Assembly (NCBI RefSeq): GCF_000829465.1
Contig: NZ_JXAL01000016.1
Location: 310,001-374,000, forward strand
Reading direction: 5' to 3'
Origin: Cohnella kolymensis
Lineage (GTDB): Bacteria; Bacillota; Bacilli; Paenibacillales; Paenibacillaceae
Length of the DNA stretch: 64,000 nt
A program made the position numbers and the translations under genes. The notes beneath the pieces are model-generated. The model worked only from the letters and a program-made list of their open reading frames with translations. It searched no databases and was not told the origin of the DNA. How positions within the stretch are numbered: the stretch's first letter is position 1; each line of letters starts with the position of its first letter. Positions 9,375-18,102 of the stretch are shown here, piece by piece.

Positions 9375-10288
9375 CACGGGTCGTTCAATCCGTAACGGAC
9401 TTGATCGGCGATACGCCTGCGGTCCGGCTTCAGCGGCTGCCAGGTCCCGATGACGCCGAAGTTCTCGTGAAGCTGGAGAAAATGAATCCGAGCGGCAGCG
9501 TTAAGGACCGCGCGGCCTACGGGCTGCTGCAAGATGCGGAAGAGAAAGGGCTCATTCGCGAAGGTTCCGTCATTATCGAGCCGACCAGCGGCAACACCGG
9601 GATCGGCTTGGCCATGATTGCCGCCGCCAAGGGGTATCGGCTTATTCTCGTGCTGCCGGACAACATGACGCCTGAACGTATTGCCTTGCTTCGCGGCTAT
9701 GGCGCCGAGGTCGTGTTGACACCGGCGGCAGAGCGTATGCCTGGATCGATAGCGAAAGCTCAGCAATTGCTCGCAGAAATTCCGGGAAGCTATATGCCGA
9801 ACCAATTCGAGAATCCCGCCAATCCCGACATACACCGGATCACAACAGCCGTGGAAATATTGGAGCAAACCGAAGGCAGGCTTGACGCTTTTGTGGCTAC
9901 GGCAGGTACGGGCGGCACGATCACGGGAGTCGGTGAAGCGCTGAGAGATAAACTGCCGCAGCTTCATATCGCGGTGGTGGAGCCCGCCGGATCACCCGTA
10001 TTGTCAGGGGGACAACCCGGGCCGCATAAGCTGGTCGGGACAAGTCCGGGCTTTGTGCCGTCGATCCTGAACACCTCGGTGTACGACGAGATCATTCAGG
10101 TTAAGGACGAGGATGCGCTGGAGACGACACGCCTGCTTGCACGCCAAGAAGGAATACTCGTCGGCCCTTCATCCGGAGCTTCCGTCTGGGCTGCTTTGCA
10201 GATCGCCCGCCGGCTGGGCCGGGACAAGCGTGTGCTCTGCATCGCACCGGACACGGGTGAGCGGTATTTGAGCATGGATATCTTCTGA
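9371..10288 (+). CDS. cysK: Cysteine synthase (O-acetylserine sulfhydrylase)
   Basis: 305 residues, the normal length for a CysK/CysM-type PLP enzyme that makes cysteine from O-acetylserine and sulfide. The PLP lysine is in NPSGSVKDRAA, the substrate loop in PTSGNTGIGLA, the phosphate-binding loop in TAGTGGTITGVG, and GPSSGAS lies near the end. The ATG at 9371 follows GGAGG and overlaps the previous gene. The subtype (CysK, CysM or a specialised paralog) cannot be settled from sequence alone. Confidence 0.85.
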   Translation: MTRVVQSVTDLIGDTPAVRLQRLPGPDDAEVLVKLEKMNPSGSVKDRAAYGLLQDAEEKGLIREGSVIIEPTSGNTGIGLAMIAAAKGYRLILVLPDNMTPERIALLRGYGAEVVLTPAAERMPGSIAKAQQLLAEIPGSYMPNQFENPANPDIHRITTAVEILEQTEGRLDAFVATAGTGGTITGVGEALRDKLPQLHIAVVEPAGSPVLSGGQPGPHKLVGTSPGFVPSILNTSVYDEIIQVKDEDALETTRLLARQEGILVGPSSGASVWAALQIARRLGRDKRVLCIAPDTGERYLSMDIF

Positions 10289-10366
10289 AAATGGTTTGTT
10301 TTTAGTCAAATCGGGGAAATATGAGAAAATAGATAATATTACCTATTCAATAAGGGGCTCAACCCG

Positions 10367-10558
10367 ATGCAGCCATTCGAACACATTAGCGAAGACTACA
10401 GCTTCGATGAGACATTCGACCAGCAATCGTTATTGCAGCTCGCTGCCGAAACCGCTTCATCCATCGGCAACCCGCATCTGCTGCAGGTTTATTCCCACAT
10501 GGTCGACGTGCATATGCAGCATTATCATGTGCTTATGAACAGCCTGCACAATCACTAG
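10367..10558 (+). CDS. Small unknown protein, 63 residues
   Basis: A short His- and Gln-rich acidic protein (HLLQVYSHMVDVHMQHYHVLMNSLHNH) with AAGGGG upstream of the ATG and a strong terminator right after it. It does not look like a shadow of another frame. The many His residues could bind metal, but nothing confirms that. Confidence 0.5.
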   Translation: MQPFEHISEDYSFDETFDQQSLLQLAAETASSIGNPHLLQVYSHMVDVHMQHYHVLMNSLHNH

Positions 10559-10576
10559 ACACACTCAAGCAGCCGG

Positions 10577-10621
10577 CTCCCCTGATCGGAGAAAGCTTTC
10601 CGACAGGGGAGTTTTTTGTTT
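10577..10621 (+). terminator. Rho-independent terminator
   Basis: CTCCCCTG...CAGGGGAG stem followed by TTTTTTGTTT. Confidence 0.85.
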
Positions 10622-10683
10622 TAATCGCTTTTCATGCTGCCTGTTTTTGAGGTAAGATGGATAGTAATTCAGGAGGGATCTCG

Positions 10684-11175
10684 ATGAACGAATTCAAACA
10701 CAGCATCTTGGATCTGCTCAAGGAAGACGCCCGACTGTCCGCCGCTACCATCGCAACGATGCTTGGGGCAGATGAGAAGGACGTTTCCGCCGCAATTGCG
10801 GATATGGAGCGCGATCATGTCATCGTAAAATACACGTCCGTTGTGAACTGGAGCAAAGTGGACGAAGATAAGGTTACCGCACTCATCGAGGTCGAATGTA
10901 CCCCTCAAAGAGGAAGAGGCTTTGAAAGCATCGCAGAGCGCATTTATCTCTATCCGGAAGTGAAATCCGTTTATCTGATGTCCGGTGCATACGATCTGCA
11001 AGTCGAGATCGAAGGCAAGAACTTGAAGGAAGTCGCTTCATTCGTCTCCAACAAGCTGTCAACCATCGAGAATGTCATCTCCACCAAAACCTTTTTTATA
11101 TTGAAAAAATACAAACAGGACGGCATCATTTTCGAAGAATTCGAAGACGATCACCGCTTGCCGGTATCTCCATAA
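10684..11175 (+). CDS. Lrp/AsnC-family transcriptional regulator (YugG-like)
   Basis: 163 residues: an N-terminal winged helix-turn-helix (about 1-55; LLKEDARLSAATIATMLG) and a C-terminal RAM/AsnC ligand-binding domain (about 65-145; SGAYDLQVEIEGKNLKEVASFV). The ATG is preceded by GGAGGG. The adjacent downstream aminotransferase reproduces the Bacillus yugG-yugH pair, so amino-acid-responsive control of that gene is likely. Confidence 0.88.
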   Translation: MNEFKHSILDLLKEDARLSAATIATMLGADEKDVSAAIADMERDHVIVKYTSVVNWSKVDEDKVTALIEVECTPQRGRGFESIAERIYLYPEVKSVYLMSGAYDLQVEIEGKNLKEVASFVSNKLSTIENVISTKTFFILKKYKQDGIIFEEFEDDHRLPVSP

Positions 11176-11204
11176 GCAGCAGTCCTCGTAAAGGAAGAAG
11201 CCCG

Positions 11205-12431
11205 ATGATAAAAGATGAAGAAAAGCCGCAAGCTTTGATGGAACAGTCTCGCAGCAACGGGATGAACCAGTATTTGGCAGCGAATGCGCGAGCCATACCT
11301 CCGTCCGGTATCCGGCGTTTCTTTGACTTGGTCAACGCGAGCAAAGATAAGGACATTATCACCCTCGGCGTCGGCGAACCCGATTTTGTGACTCCATGGC
11401 GGGTAAGAGACGCTGCGGTGTATTCGCTTGAAAAGGGCAAAACGCAGTACACTCCGAACGCGGGAATGCCGGAGCTGCGTGAAGCGATCGCACAATACTT
11501 ATCCAACCAATTCAATGTAAGCTACGATCCTGCCAAAGAAATGCTCGTTACGGTCGGAGGAAGCGAAGGGATCGATCTGGCGCTCAGAGCGCTGGTTGAG
11601 CTTGGGGATGAAATCCTCATTCCGGAGCCGAGCTACATCTCTTATTCTCCGATAACGACACTGAGCGGTGGAGTCGCAGTAGGCATAGAAACTTTCGCTG
11701 AAGATCAGTTCAAGCTGACGGCCGAGAACTTGAAGGCGGCCATTACGCCGAAATCGAAAATTCTTGTTCTCTGCTACCCAAGCAATCCGACGGGCGCGAT
11801 TATGAATTATGAGGAGCTTCTGCCCATCGCGAAAGTTGTCGAGGACAACGATCTGATTGTTATTTCCGACGAAATTTACGCGGAATTGACTTATACCGAC
11901 ACGCAGCATGTTAGCTTTGCCGCCCTTCCGGGTATGAAAGATCGTACGATACTCGTCAGCGGTTTCTCCAAAGCTTTTGCGATGACAGGCTGGCGTATGG
12001 GCTATGCTTGCGGGCATCCGGATCTGATCGGCGCAATGCTGAAGATCCATCAATATACTGTAATGTGCGCTCCGATTATGGGGCAGGTCGCCGCATTCGA
12101 AGCGCTGACCAACGGGCTGGAAGAAAAAGACCGTATGGTCGAATCCTATAATCAGCGTCGTCGTCTGGTCGTCCAAGGATTCCGCGAGATGGGACTTGAC
12201 TGTCACGAGCCGCAGGGTGCGTTTTACGCGTTTCCTTCCATTCGGTCAACAGGCTTGACATCCGAGCAATTTGCAGAGAGGCTCATCCAGGAAGCTAAAG
12301 TGGCTGCTGTGCCGGGACATGTTTTCGGTAAAGGCGGAGAGGGCTTCATCCGGTGCTGCTACGCAACCTCGGTGAATCAATTGACGGAAGCGTTGGAACG
12401 GATCGGCGCATTTTTGCGAAAATTGGGTTAA
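11205..12431 (+). CDS. Class I aminotransferase (YugH/PatA-like)
   Basis: 408 residues, fold-type I PLP aminotransferase. Seen are GVGEPDF, the Asn of YPSNPTGA, the Asp/Tyr of ISDEIYAELTY, the PLP lysine in SGFSKAFAMTGWRMGY and the C-terminal Arg in GEGFIRCCYA. The start follows AAAGGAAG. It lies 29 bases after the Lrp-type regulator and is probably co-transcribed. Substrate is not evident; the group includes aromatic and branched-chain enzymes. Confidence 0.85.
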   Translation: MIKDEEKPQALMEQSRSNGMNQYLAANARAIPPSGIRRFFDLVNASKDKDIITLGVGEPDFVTPWRVRDAAVYSLEKGKTQYTPNAGMPELREAIAQYLSNQFNVSYDPAKEMLVTVGGSEGIDLALRALVELGDEILIPEPSYISYSPITTLSGGVAVGIETFAEDQFKLTAENLKAAITPKSKILVLCYPSNPTGAIMNYEELLPIAKVVEDNDLIVISDEIYAELTYTDTQHVSFAALPGMKDRTILVSGFSKAFAMTGWRMGYACGHPDLIGAMLKIHQYTVMCAPIMGQVAAFEALTNGLEEKDRMVESYNQRRRLVVQGFREMGLDCHEPQGAFYAFPSIRSTGLTSEQFAERLIQEAKVAAVPGHVFGKGGEGFIRCCYATSVNQLTEALERIGAFLRKLG

Positions 12432-12538
12432 GACGGTAGAAGGCCTCCAACAATCGTGTTCGAATTGATGACGAGTCCGCTGCAACCACCATGGCTCTTT
12501 AACCCGCTCAAGATTTTGTTGTGAAAAGGGGGAAAAAC

Positions 12539-12769
12539 ATGGGCGCGGCAGAACCCAATTCTATGGACATCCCTGTTGTTTACCGGAAGAGCTTTTACGA
12601 CTCCAAGCTGATGGGCGAAATCGATAAGCTCCGCAAAGAGATGATCGATTCGTTCATCACGCAAGACTCTCTTAATTCAGGCGCGGTCATGGAGCTTAGC
12701 CGCCGGCTGGATCAAAAAATCAATCAGTATATGAAACAAGCACTTATCCGTCGCGATGAGGCTCGGTGA
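12539..12769 (+). CDS. Spo0E-like sporulation regulatory protein
   Basis: 76 residues from the ATG at 12539, which follows AAAGGGGGAAAA. The helical hairpin ends in MELSRRLDQKINQYM, which fits the S-x-x-L-D-x2-I signature of Spo0E-type aspartyl phosphatases that dephosphorylate Spo0A-P and delay sporulation. It stands alone between two unrelated units. A GTG at 12521 would add six residues but ignores the ribosome binding site. Confidence 0.7.
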   Translation: MGAAEPNSMDIPVVYRKSFYDSKLMGEIDKLRKEMIDSFITQDSLNSGAVMELSRRLDQKINQYMKQALIRRDEAR

Positions 12770-12862
12770 TATTTTTCTCCGAGTCTCTTTTTTCTTTTGG
12801 GAGAAAATGTGTTTATGCTATAGTGAGGATAGTCTATGACGCTCGGGGCGGGAGGACAGTCC

Positions 12863-13469
12863 ATGCTTTGGTTAATATCCGGCGGGATCGCCAGTGGAAA
12901 ATCGGCCTTTGCAGAGGAATTGGCACTCAGCGTGGGCCGCGAAGCGATTTGCTTGTCATGTCCTGCTCTGCCCGAAGCTCAAATATATGATAGAGAACGG
13001 CAGCATCCGCACGAGGCGGACTTCTGCTGGACGGATACGGATGCAGACGATACTTTGGCCGCAAAAATCAAATTCATTAACGTGCAATCCAATTTTTTTT
13101 CGTGCGGAGCACAGGGTGTTGGTGGTAGATAGTATATCCGGATGGCTTCGCGCTCTTGTCAGCAAAGCTCAACCAGGAAATCTCCGCGCTGTGCAACCGC
13201 AAGTGGAGGCTGCATGGGCCGAGGTTCTGGATGCGGTTTTATCTTTTCAGGGTAAAATGATAGTTGTAACGGAAGATGCGTCCGCCGGGTTATCGCTTGG
13301 ATCGTGGGAGCAGTGGTATACATACAAAGTGGCCGATGCGAATCGTACTTTGGCGGAGGCGAGCCATACATTTTACCGTGTCAATGCCGGAGTCGCGGCG
13401 GAAGTAAAAGGCTACCGAGTGAAACGGGGGAATATCCATCATGAAAATATATACCCGGACCGGAGATGA
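12863..13469 (+). pseudogene. cobU: CobU-like adenosylcobinamide kinase, frame broken in a T8 run
   Basis: The ATG at 12863 follows GGAGG. The protein opens with a P-loop (ISGGIASGKSAFAEELAL), as in CobU, the kinase/guanylyltransferase of cobalamin salvage. The frame is lost at eight T (13093-13100); with one T removed it continues SNFFRAEHRVLVVDSISGW and reaches KMIVVTEDASAGL and DANRTLAEASHTFYRVNAG, which match the C-terminal half of CobU. About 200 residues in total. It overlaps the next cobalamin gene by 29 bases. The family match is divergent. Probably intact in the organism, given similar breaks elsewhere in the window. Confidence 0.65.
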
Positions 13470-14031
13470 AGGCCAAACGTCGGTAATCGGCGGAAGAGTG
13501 CGTAAAGACGATGTCCGCGTGGAAGCTTACGGCACGATTGATGAGTTGAACTCCTGTGTCGGCCATGCGGCTGCTGTTGCAGCGGGCGGGCACACCGGGA
13601 AATGGGGCGATCTTGTAGAGCAGTTGACGATCATTCAGCATGAGCTGTTCGATTGCGGCTCCGATCTTTCTTACGCGCAGCCCGAGCCGGAGAAGATGAA
13701 GGTCGAATCTGCGATGATTGACAGGTTGGAAGCATGGATCGATGCCTATGAACAGGAAACCCCGCCGATCAAAAGGTTTATTCTGCCCGGAGGCAGCGAG
13801 CCGGCAGCGCTTCTTCATGTATGCCGGACGGTGTGCAGGCGTGCGGAAAGAAGGGTCGTATCGCTCGCCGGCGAGCAGCCATGCCCGGAAGCGGTGCGCA
13901 AGTATTTGAACCGGCTTTCGGATTACTTCTTCACCGCCGCACGCGCCGCTAACGCTCGTCTTGGCGTGTCGGATGTCGAATATGAACGCGGAGCGGATGT
14001 TTTCCGGCGGAGGTCATCATCTCATGAATGA
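13441..14031 (+). CDS. PduO-type cob(I)alamin adenosyltransferase
   Basis: 196 residues, matching the PduO/YvqK family that transfers adenosyl from ATP to cob(I)alamin. Clear motifs are the N-terminal KIYTRTGDEGQTSVIGGRV, then VEAYGTIDELNSCVG, FILPGG near the middle, and CRRAERRVVSL and LNRLSDYFFTAAR at the end. ATG follows ACGGGGGA. Together with the CobU-like gene just upstream it suggests corrinoid salvage. The gene overlaps the next one by eight bases. Confidence 0.93.
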   Translation: MKIYTRTGDEGQTSVIGGRVRKDDVRVEAYGTIDELNSCVGHAAAVAAGGHTGKWGDLVEQLTIIQHELFDCGSDLSYAQPEPEKMKVESAMIDRLEAWIDAYEQETPPIKRFILPGGSEPAALLHVCRTVCRRAERRVVSLAGEQPCPEAVRKYLNRLSDYFFTAARAANARLGVSDVEYERGADVFRRRSSSHE

Positions 14032-15016
14032 CGAAAATTCAGGCTACTATGCGCCGGTTGAGTTTGTCGCCGAAGCTGCCGATGACGGCCGCTATTTGCG
14101 GGATGTGTTAAGAAAGCGTGTGGGCATCTCGCGCCGGCTCATGATCCGCTTGAAAACGTCCGACGAAGGCTTGACCGTCAACGGTGAACGGGCTCGGGCG
14201 ATGGATACGATCCGCGAAGGAGATGTCATCGCGATGCGAATGGAAACGGAAGTTTCCGAAGATATCATGCCGCAGCCGATGCATCTGGATATTGTTTTCG
14301 AGGATGACCACTTGCTGGTTGTGAACAAACCGGCGGGATTAATCGTACACCCAACCACCGGCCATTATTTGAACACGCTGGCTAACGGTGTAATGCATTA
14401 TTGGCAGGAACGCGGAGAGCGGGTCCGGTTTCGTCCTGTTAACCGATTGGATGAACATACTTCGGGGCTCGTTATCGTCGCGAAAAACCCTTTTGCCAAT
14501 CAGCAGCTGGCTGCGCAAATGAAAGAAGGCACCGTGCAGAAGGAATACCGCGCCTTTGTCTATGGCCGCGCGCCTGAGCTAGAGGGTGAGATCAACGCAC
14601 CGATCGGCCGCGAGACGGAAGATCCGCATCGCCGGGTTATTCGGGAGGACGGTGCTCCGTCGCAGACGTTCTATGAAGTAACGGCCAGCTACATAGGCAA
14701 AGCAAGCGCATTGGACGTGCGGCTCGGTACCGGCCGGACTCATCAGATCCGGGTACATCTGACCTCCATTGGCTGTCCGTTGATCGGTGACACGTATTAC
14801 ACGGATCCCGAATGGAGTAACAGTGAAATTGCCGGCAGGCTCTCCACGATTATAACTCGTCAGGCGCTGCATGCCGTGAGATTGAGTTTTGCACATCCGG
14901 TAACGGGAGAGCTTATGAAACTGGAAGCTGCGATGCCGGAAGATATGCAGCTGCTCGAGAAAGAGCTGCTGTCGATGGAGACCGATTATTTCGCCCATCT
15001 TGCCGATAAAAAATAA
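14024..15016 (+). CDS. RluA-family 23S rRNA pseudouridine synthase
   Basis: 330 residues: an N-terminal S4-like RNA-binding part (about 20-85; VGISRRLMIRLKTSDEGLTVNGE) and the pseudouridine synthase domain with catalytic Asp in RPVNRLDEHTSGLVIVAK and the GRTHQIRVHL motif. The ATG at 14024 follows GCGGAGGTC and overlaps the adenosyltransferase. The target uridine cannot be assigned within the RluA/RluD group. Confidence 0.88.
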   Translation: MNDENSGYYAPVEFVAEAADDGRYLRDVLRKRVGISRRLMIRLKTSDEGLTVNGERARAMDTIREGDVIAMRMETEVSEDIMPQPMHLDIVFEDDHLLVVNKPAGLIVHPTTGHYLNTLANGVMHYWQERGERVRFRPVNRLDEHTSGLVIVAKNPFANQQLAAQMKEGTVQKEYRAFVYGRAPELEGEINAPIGRETEDPHRRVIREDGAPSQTFYEVTASYIGKASALDVRLGTGRTHQIRVHLTSIGCPLIGDTYYTDPEWSNSEIAGRLSTIITRQALHAVRLSFAHPVTGELMKLEAAMPEDMQLLEKELLSMETDYFAHLADKK

Positions 15017-15034
15017 TAAGAGGTGTTCTGCAGC

Positions 15035-15403
15035 GTGACACGAAAGTTGAAGGTTTACCATTATCCCGCATGCGATACTTGCCGTAAGGCGGTCAAAGCG
15101 CTGCAGCAGCAGGGGTATACTGTGGATCTGCATAACATTAAAGAGACGCCTCCTTCCGCCGAGGAGCTTCGTCAACTTATTCCGCTAAGCGGTCTGCCCA
15201 TTGCCAAGTGGTTTAATGTTGCCGGTGAAGTGTACCGGGAAATGGGCTTGAAAGATAAGATTAAGGATATGAGCGATGACGAGAAAATAAAGCTTCTCGC
15301 TTCCAACGGCATGCTGATCAAGCGGCCGATCGTGACAGACGGTAAACGGGCATCCATCGGTTTCCGTGAAGAGGATTTCGCCCGGATATGGTATAATTCA
15401 TGA
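15035..15403 (+). CDS. ArsC/Spx-family thioredoxin-fold protein
   Basis: 122 residues from a GTG at 15035 after AGAGGTG. Motifs are YHYPACDTCRKAVKAL (a CxxC at the start of the thioredoxin fold) and IKRPIVTDGKRASIGFREEDF at the end. This fits the YffB/Spx/MgsR group rather than true arsenate reductase, since no ars genes are near. It could be a redox-sensing RNA-polymerase-binding regulator or a reductase. It overlaps the next gene by four bases. Confidence 0.8.
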   Translation: MTRKLKVYHYPACDTCRKAVKALQQQGYTVDLHNIKETPPSAEELRQLIPLSGLPIAKWFNVAGEVYREMGLKDKIKDMSDDEKIKLLASNGMLIKRPIVTDGKRASIGFREEDFARIWYNS

Positions 15404-16605
15404 TGGCGCAACAATGGAGATCACAGCGGCTGAACCGTTTGGGCTCGGCGATCTTTGCCGAGGTGGCGGAATGGAAAAGAGAAGCCCGCAATAACGGGTT
15501 GGACGTCATCAGTCTTGACATCGGAAGCCCGGATCAGCCTCCGGCTGAAAAGGTTCGAGCGTCTTTAGCGGCAGCTTGCGAGCGCCCGGATGTATATCGG
15601 TATCCGGGAACGGAAGGCTCTGTCCGGTTTCGAGAGACAGTGGCCAAGTGGTTTCATCATCGGTTTGGGGTAGAGCTTGACCCGTATGGCGAGGTACTCG
15701 CACTCATGGGAACCCAAGATGGATTAGCGCATTTGGCGCTCGCCATAACCGATCCCGGCGATGCGGCGCTTCTGCCGGATCCAGGTTATCCTGTATATGG
15801 GGCGGGACTGGCTGTAGCCGGTGTGGAAGCGATACCTCTCCCTCTTTCAGCGGAGAACGGCTATCTGCCTGATTTCGATGCCGTTCCACAGACGGTATGG
15901 GATAAAGTGAAGTTTATGATCTTGAACTACCCGAGCAATCCTTTATCTGTTACGGCCGACTTGGCTTTTTTTGAACGGGCTGTGGATGCGGCGCGCCGTC
16001 ACGGGGTGCTGCTGGTGCATGACAATGCATACAGCGAAATGGCATTCGACGGCCTGCGTCCTCCGAGTGTATTGGAAATTCCGGGCGCTGCAGATGTGGC
16101 AATCGAGTTTCATTCACTGTCCAAATCGTTTCACATGGCGGGCACGCGCATCGGTTTTGCTGTAGGCAATCGGCAAGTATTGTCGGCTGTGCGAGCTCTG
16201 AAAGATAATATAGACTTTGGTGTATTTCTAGGCACGCAGGAAGCAGGAATCACCGCCTTAGAGATGGGTATGTACGACCCGCAGCCTGTTGCGGCATTAT
16301 ACGAGAAACGCAGAGATGTGTTCGTGAACACTCTTCGTCATCAAGGTTGGAAAGTTCCTGCCCCTCAAGCGACTATGTTTGTATGGGCCCCTGTTCCTGA
16401 AGGATGGAGTTCTCGACAAATTTCCCGGGCAATTTTGACCGGTACGGGAGTCGCATCTATACCCGGAAACGCTTTTGGCGAGCGGGGTGAAGGGTACATC
16501 CGTCTGGCGTTGGTCGAATCTGAAGATAGATTGATAGAAGCTGCGAGGCGGATCGGCGAATTTCTTAAGACTACAGAACCATTGGGGAGAACGGATCATG
16601 AATGA
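15400..16605 (+). CDS. Class I aminotransferase (LL-DAP aminotransferase-like)
   Basis: 401 residues, fold-type I. Visible are LDIGSPDQPP, YRYPGTEGS, LNYPSNPLS, HDNAYSEMAF, the PLP lysine in HSLSKSFHMAGTRIGFAVG and the C-terminal Arg in GEGYIRLALV. The pattern is closest to the group commonly annotated as LL-diaminopimelate aminotransferase, but substrates in this group vary. Start ATG at 15400 or 15403; the first overlaps the stop of the ArsC-like gene, so coupling is likely. Confidence 0.8.
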   Translation: MMAQQWRSQRLNRLGSAIFAEVAEWKREARNNGLDVISLDIGSPDQPPAEKVRASLAAACERPDVYRYPGTEGSVRFRETVAKWFHHRFGVELDPYGEVLALMGTQDGLAHLALAITDPGDAALLPDPGYPVYGAGLAVAGVEAIPLPLSAENGYLPDFDAVPQTVWDKVKFMILNYPSNPLSVTADLAFFERAVDAARRHGVLLVHDNAYSEMAFDGLRPPSVLEIPGAADVAIEFHSLSKSFHMAGTRIGFAVGNRQVLSAVRALKDNIDFGVFLGTQEAGITALEMGMYDPQPVAALYEKRRDVFVNTLRHQGWKVPAPQATMFVWAPVPEGWSSRQISRAILTGTGVASIPGNAFGERGEGYIRLALVESEDRLIEAARRIGEFLKTTEPLGRTDHE

Positions 16606-17479
16606 ACAGAAAGTACTGCTGGTAGACGGCATGGCGTTGCTGTTCCGAGGATTCTACGCCAATTCTTACGGCGGGTTTATCAGAAAAACAAAAGCGGGCC
16701 TTCCTACCAATGCCGTATATGGCTTCGTTAAGTATCTGATGGATGCTTGTAAAACTTTTAATCCTACTCATGTGATCTGCTGTTGGGATTTGGGAAGCAA
16801 AACTTTCAGAACGGACAAATTTGCAGACTATAAAGCGAACCGGCCGGAAGCTCCCTTGGAGATGATTCCGCAATTCGATTTGGTCAAGGAAGTCGTCAGC
16901 GGCTTCAACATTCCCAACATCAGCTTTCCCGGCTATGAAGCGGACGATTGCATCGGCACTTTATCGCGGCAGCTTAGCGAACATATGGAAGTCCTCGTTC
17001 TGACGGGCGACCACGACATGCTGCAGCTGGTAGACGAACGGGTTAAGGTCGTCATTATGAAAAAAGGCGCATCCAATTATGCCGTCTATGATTGCGACAA
17101 ACTGCTGGAAGAGAAACAGTTGACCGCGAAGCAATTTATAGATCTGAAAGGTCTGATCGGCGACACCTCTGATAATTATCCGGGGGTGCGGGGCATCGGT
17201 GAGAAGACAGCGACAAAGCTGCTGGTCGAATACCTATCGATCGAAGGAATTCTTGAAAATTTGGCATTGCTCCCGAAAAGCGTGAAGGCAAAGATTGAAG
17301 CCGAGCTTGAGATGCTGCACTTGTGCCGAGAGCTGGCTACAATCAGCTGCGACGCACCGGTCACCTGCTTGCCCGATGAATGCCTATGGCGGCCGGATTC
17401 GGCCAAGATCGCGAAGATGTTCGCGGAGCTTGAGTTCAATAGTCTGGTGAAGGATGTCAGCTTTATCGCGGTATCATAA
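16598..17479 (+). CDS. 5'-3' exonuclease (YpcP-like, Pol I nuclease-domain homolog)
   Basis: 293 residues corresponding to the FEN-like N-terminal domain of DNA polymerase I without the polymerase. Metal-binding acidic clusters are seen in LLVDGMALLFRGFY, PGYEADDCIGTL and LTGDHDMLQLVDE, and a helix-hairpin-helix in GVRGIGEKTATKLL. In Bacillus the standalone YpcP takes part in RNA-primer removal. ATG follows GGGGAGAACGG and overlaps the aminotransferase end by eight bases. Confidence 0.88.
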   Translation: MNEQKVLLVDGMALLFRGFYANSYGGFIRKTKAGLPTNAVYGFVKYLMDACKTFNPTHVICCWDLGSKTFRTDKFADYKANRPEAPLEMIPQFDLVKEVVSGFNIPNISFPGYEADDCIGTLSRQLSEHMEVLVLTGDHDMLQLVDERVKVVIMKKGASNYAVYDCDKLLEEKQLTAKQFIDLKGLIGDTSDNYPGVRGIGEKTATKLLVEYLSIEGILENLALLPKSVKAKIEAELEMLHLCRELATISCDAPVTCLPDECLWRPDSAKIAKMFAELEFNSLVKDVSFIAVS

Positions 17480-17495
17480 ATTTTAGTAAATAAAC

Positions 17496-17522
17496 AAGCC
17501 CGGCCGATGGCCGGGCTTTTCC
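17496..17522 (+). terminator. Rho-independent terminator
   Basis: AAGCCCGGCC...GGCCGGGCTTTT stem shortly after the exonuclease stop. Confidence 0.85.
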
Positions 17523-17562
17523 AATGGACCGTCAGTGCTAGCTTCCCTGACGGTTTTCTAAA

Positions 17563-17738
17563 GGACAAATTGTCCGTATCAACGACAGTTTACGGCAAAA
17601 CGCCACGCATGCGGACAAATTGTCCTTAACAGCGCCGAAAATAAGGGCATTGCGGCTTCAAATCCTTTTGATAAGCCCTTTTTGTCCGCAAGAATAGGCA
17701 GCCGCACAGTAATGAGAGTTGATAAGGACAATTTGTCC
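17563..17738. repeat. Palindromic GGACAAATTGTCC repeat cluster
   Basis: The 13-base palindrome occurs at 17563-17575 and 17613-17625 and as GGACAATTTGTCC at 17726-17738; a decayed copy (GCCCTTTTTGTCC) lies at 17675-17687. Distances between starts are 50, 62 and 51. Flanking words (GCATGCG before the second copy, CGCATGC after the last) are also shared in inverted form. It fills the gap between the exonuclease terminator and a minus-strand gene. Confidence 0.8.
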
Positions 17739-17755
17739 GCATGCTCAAAATCCGT

Positions 17756-18043
17756 TCAACTTGGGGGTGAACCGTGGCTTTTGCCGCCGTTCTCTGCATG
17801 CGTGTCGTGGTCGCCGGGGTAATCTCTGTCCCTGCCGGCATGGAGTGCGCGATTTTCGTAGGTGAAAGTATTTGGCGGCCGTTGGTCGTCCCGCCATGGG
17901 GTGCTTTTGCCTAACGATTCTTGGGCCATCGGCGAACCGTAAGGGCCTTCCGGGAATTCCTCGGCGGTCAGGTCATTGCGCTGCGATTCGACTGTAGCCA
18001 GATCGGTGGTCGGTTGTTTGTTCTCTTTCATGAATTCGGACAC
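17756..18043 (-). CDS. Small hydrophilic protein of unknown function
   Basis: 95 residues from a GTG at 18043, chosen because GGGGGAG lies seven bases upstream; ATG codons at 18061 and 18028 are alternatives. The protein is very polar, rich in Pro, Gly, Asp, Glu and His, with no hydrophobic core (EEFPEGPYGSPMAQESLG, then DRDYPGDHDTHAENGGKSHG), so it is probably disordered. Its separate ribosome binding site supports expression. A spore-associated role is possible but not shown. Confidence 0.5.
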   Translation of the reverse strand: MSEFMKENKQPTTDLATVESQRNDLTAEEFPEGPYGSPMAQESLGKSTPWRDDQRPPNTFTYENRALHAGRDRDYPGDHDTHAENGGKSHGSPPS

Positions 18044-18102
18044 TTGAAGACTCCCCCTCATAAGGGACAATTTTGCAGTTAGAATGTCCGTTTCTTGAAT
18101 CT

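Noticed and set aside
15035-15403. Arsenate reductase
   Set aside because: The CxxC thioredoxin-like start fits the broader ArsC/Spx/YffB group; there are no arsenic genes nearby.
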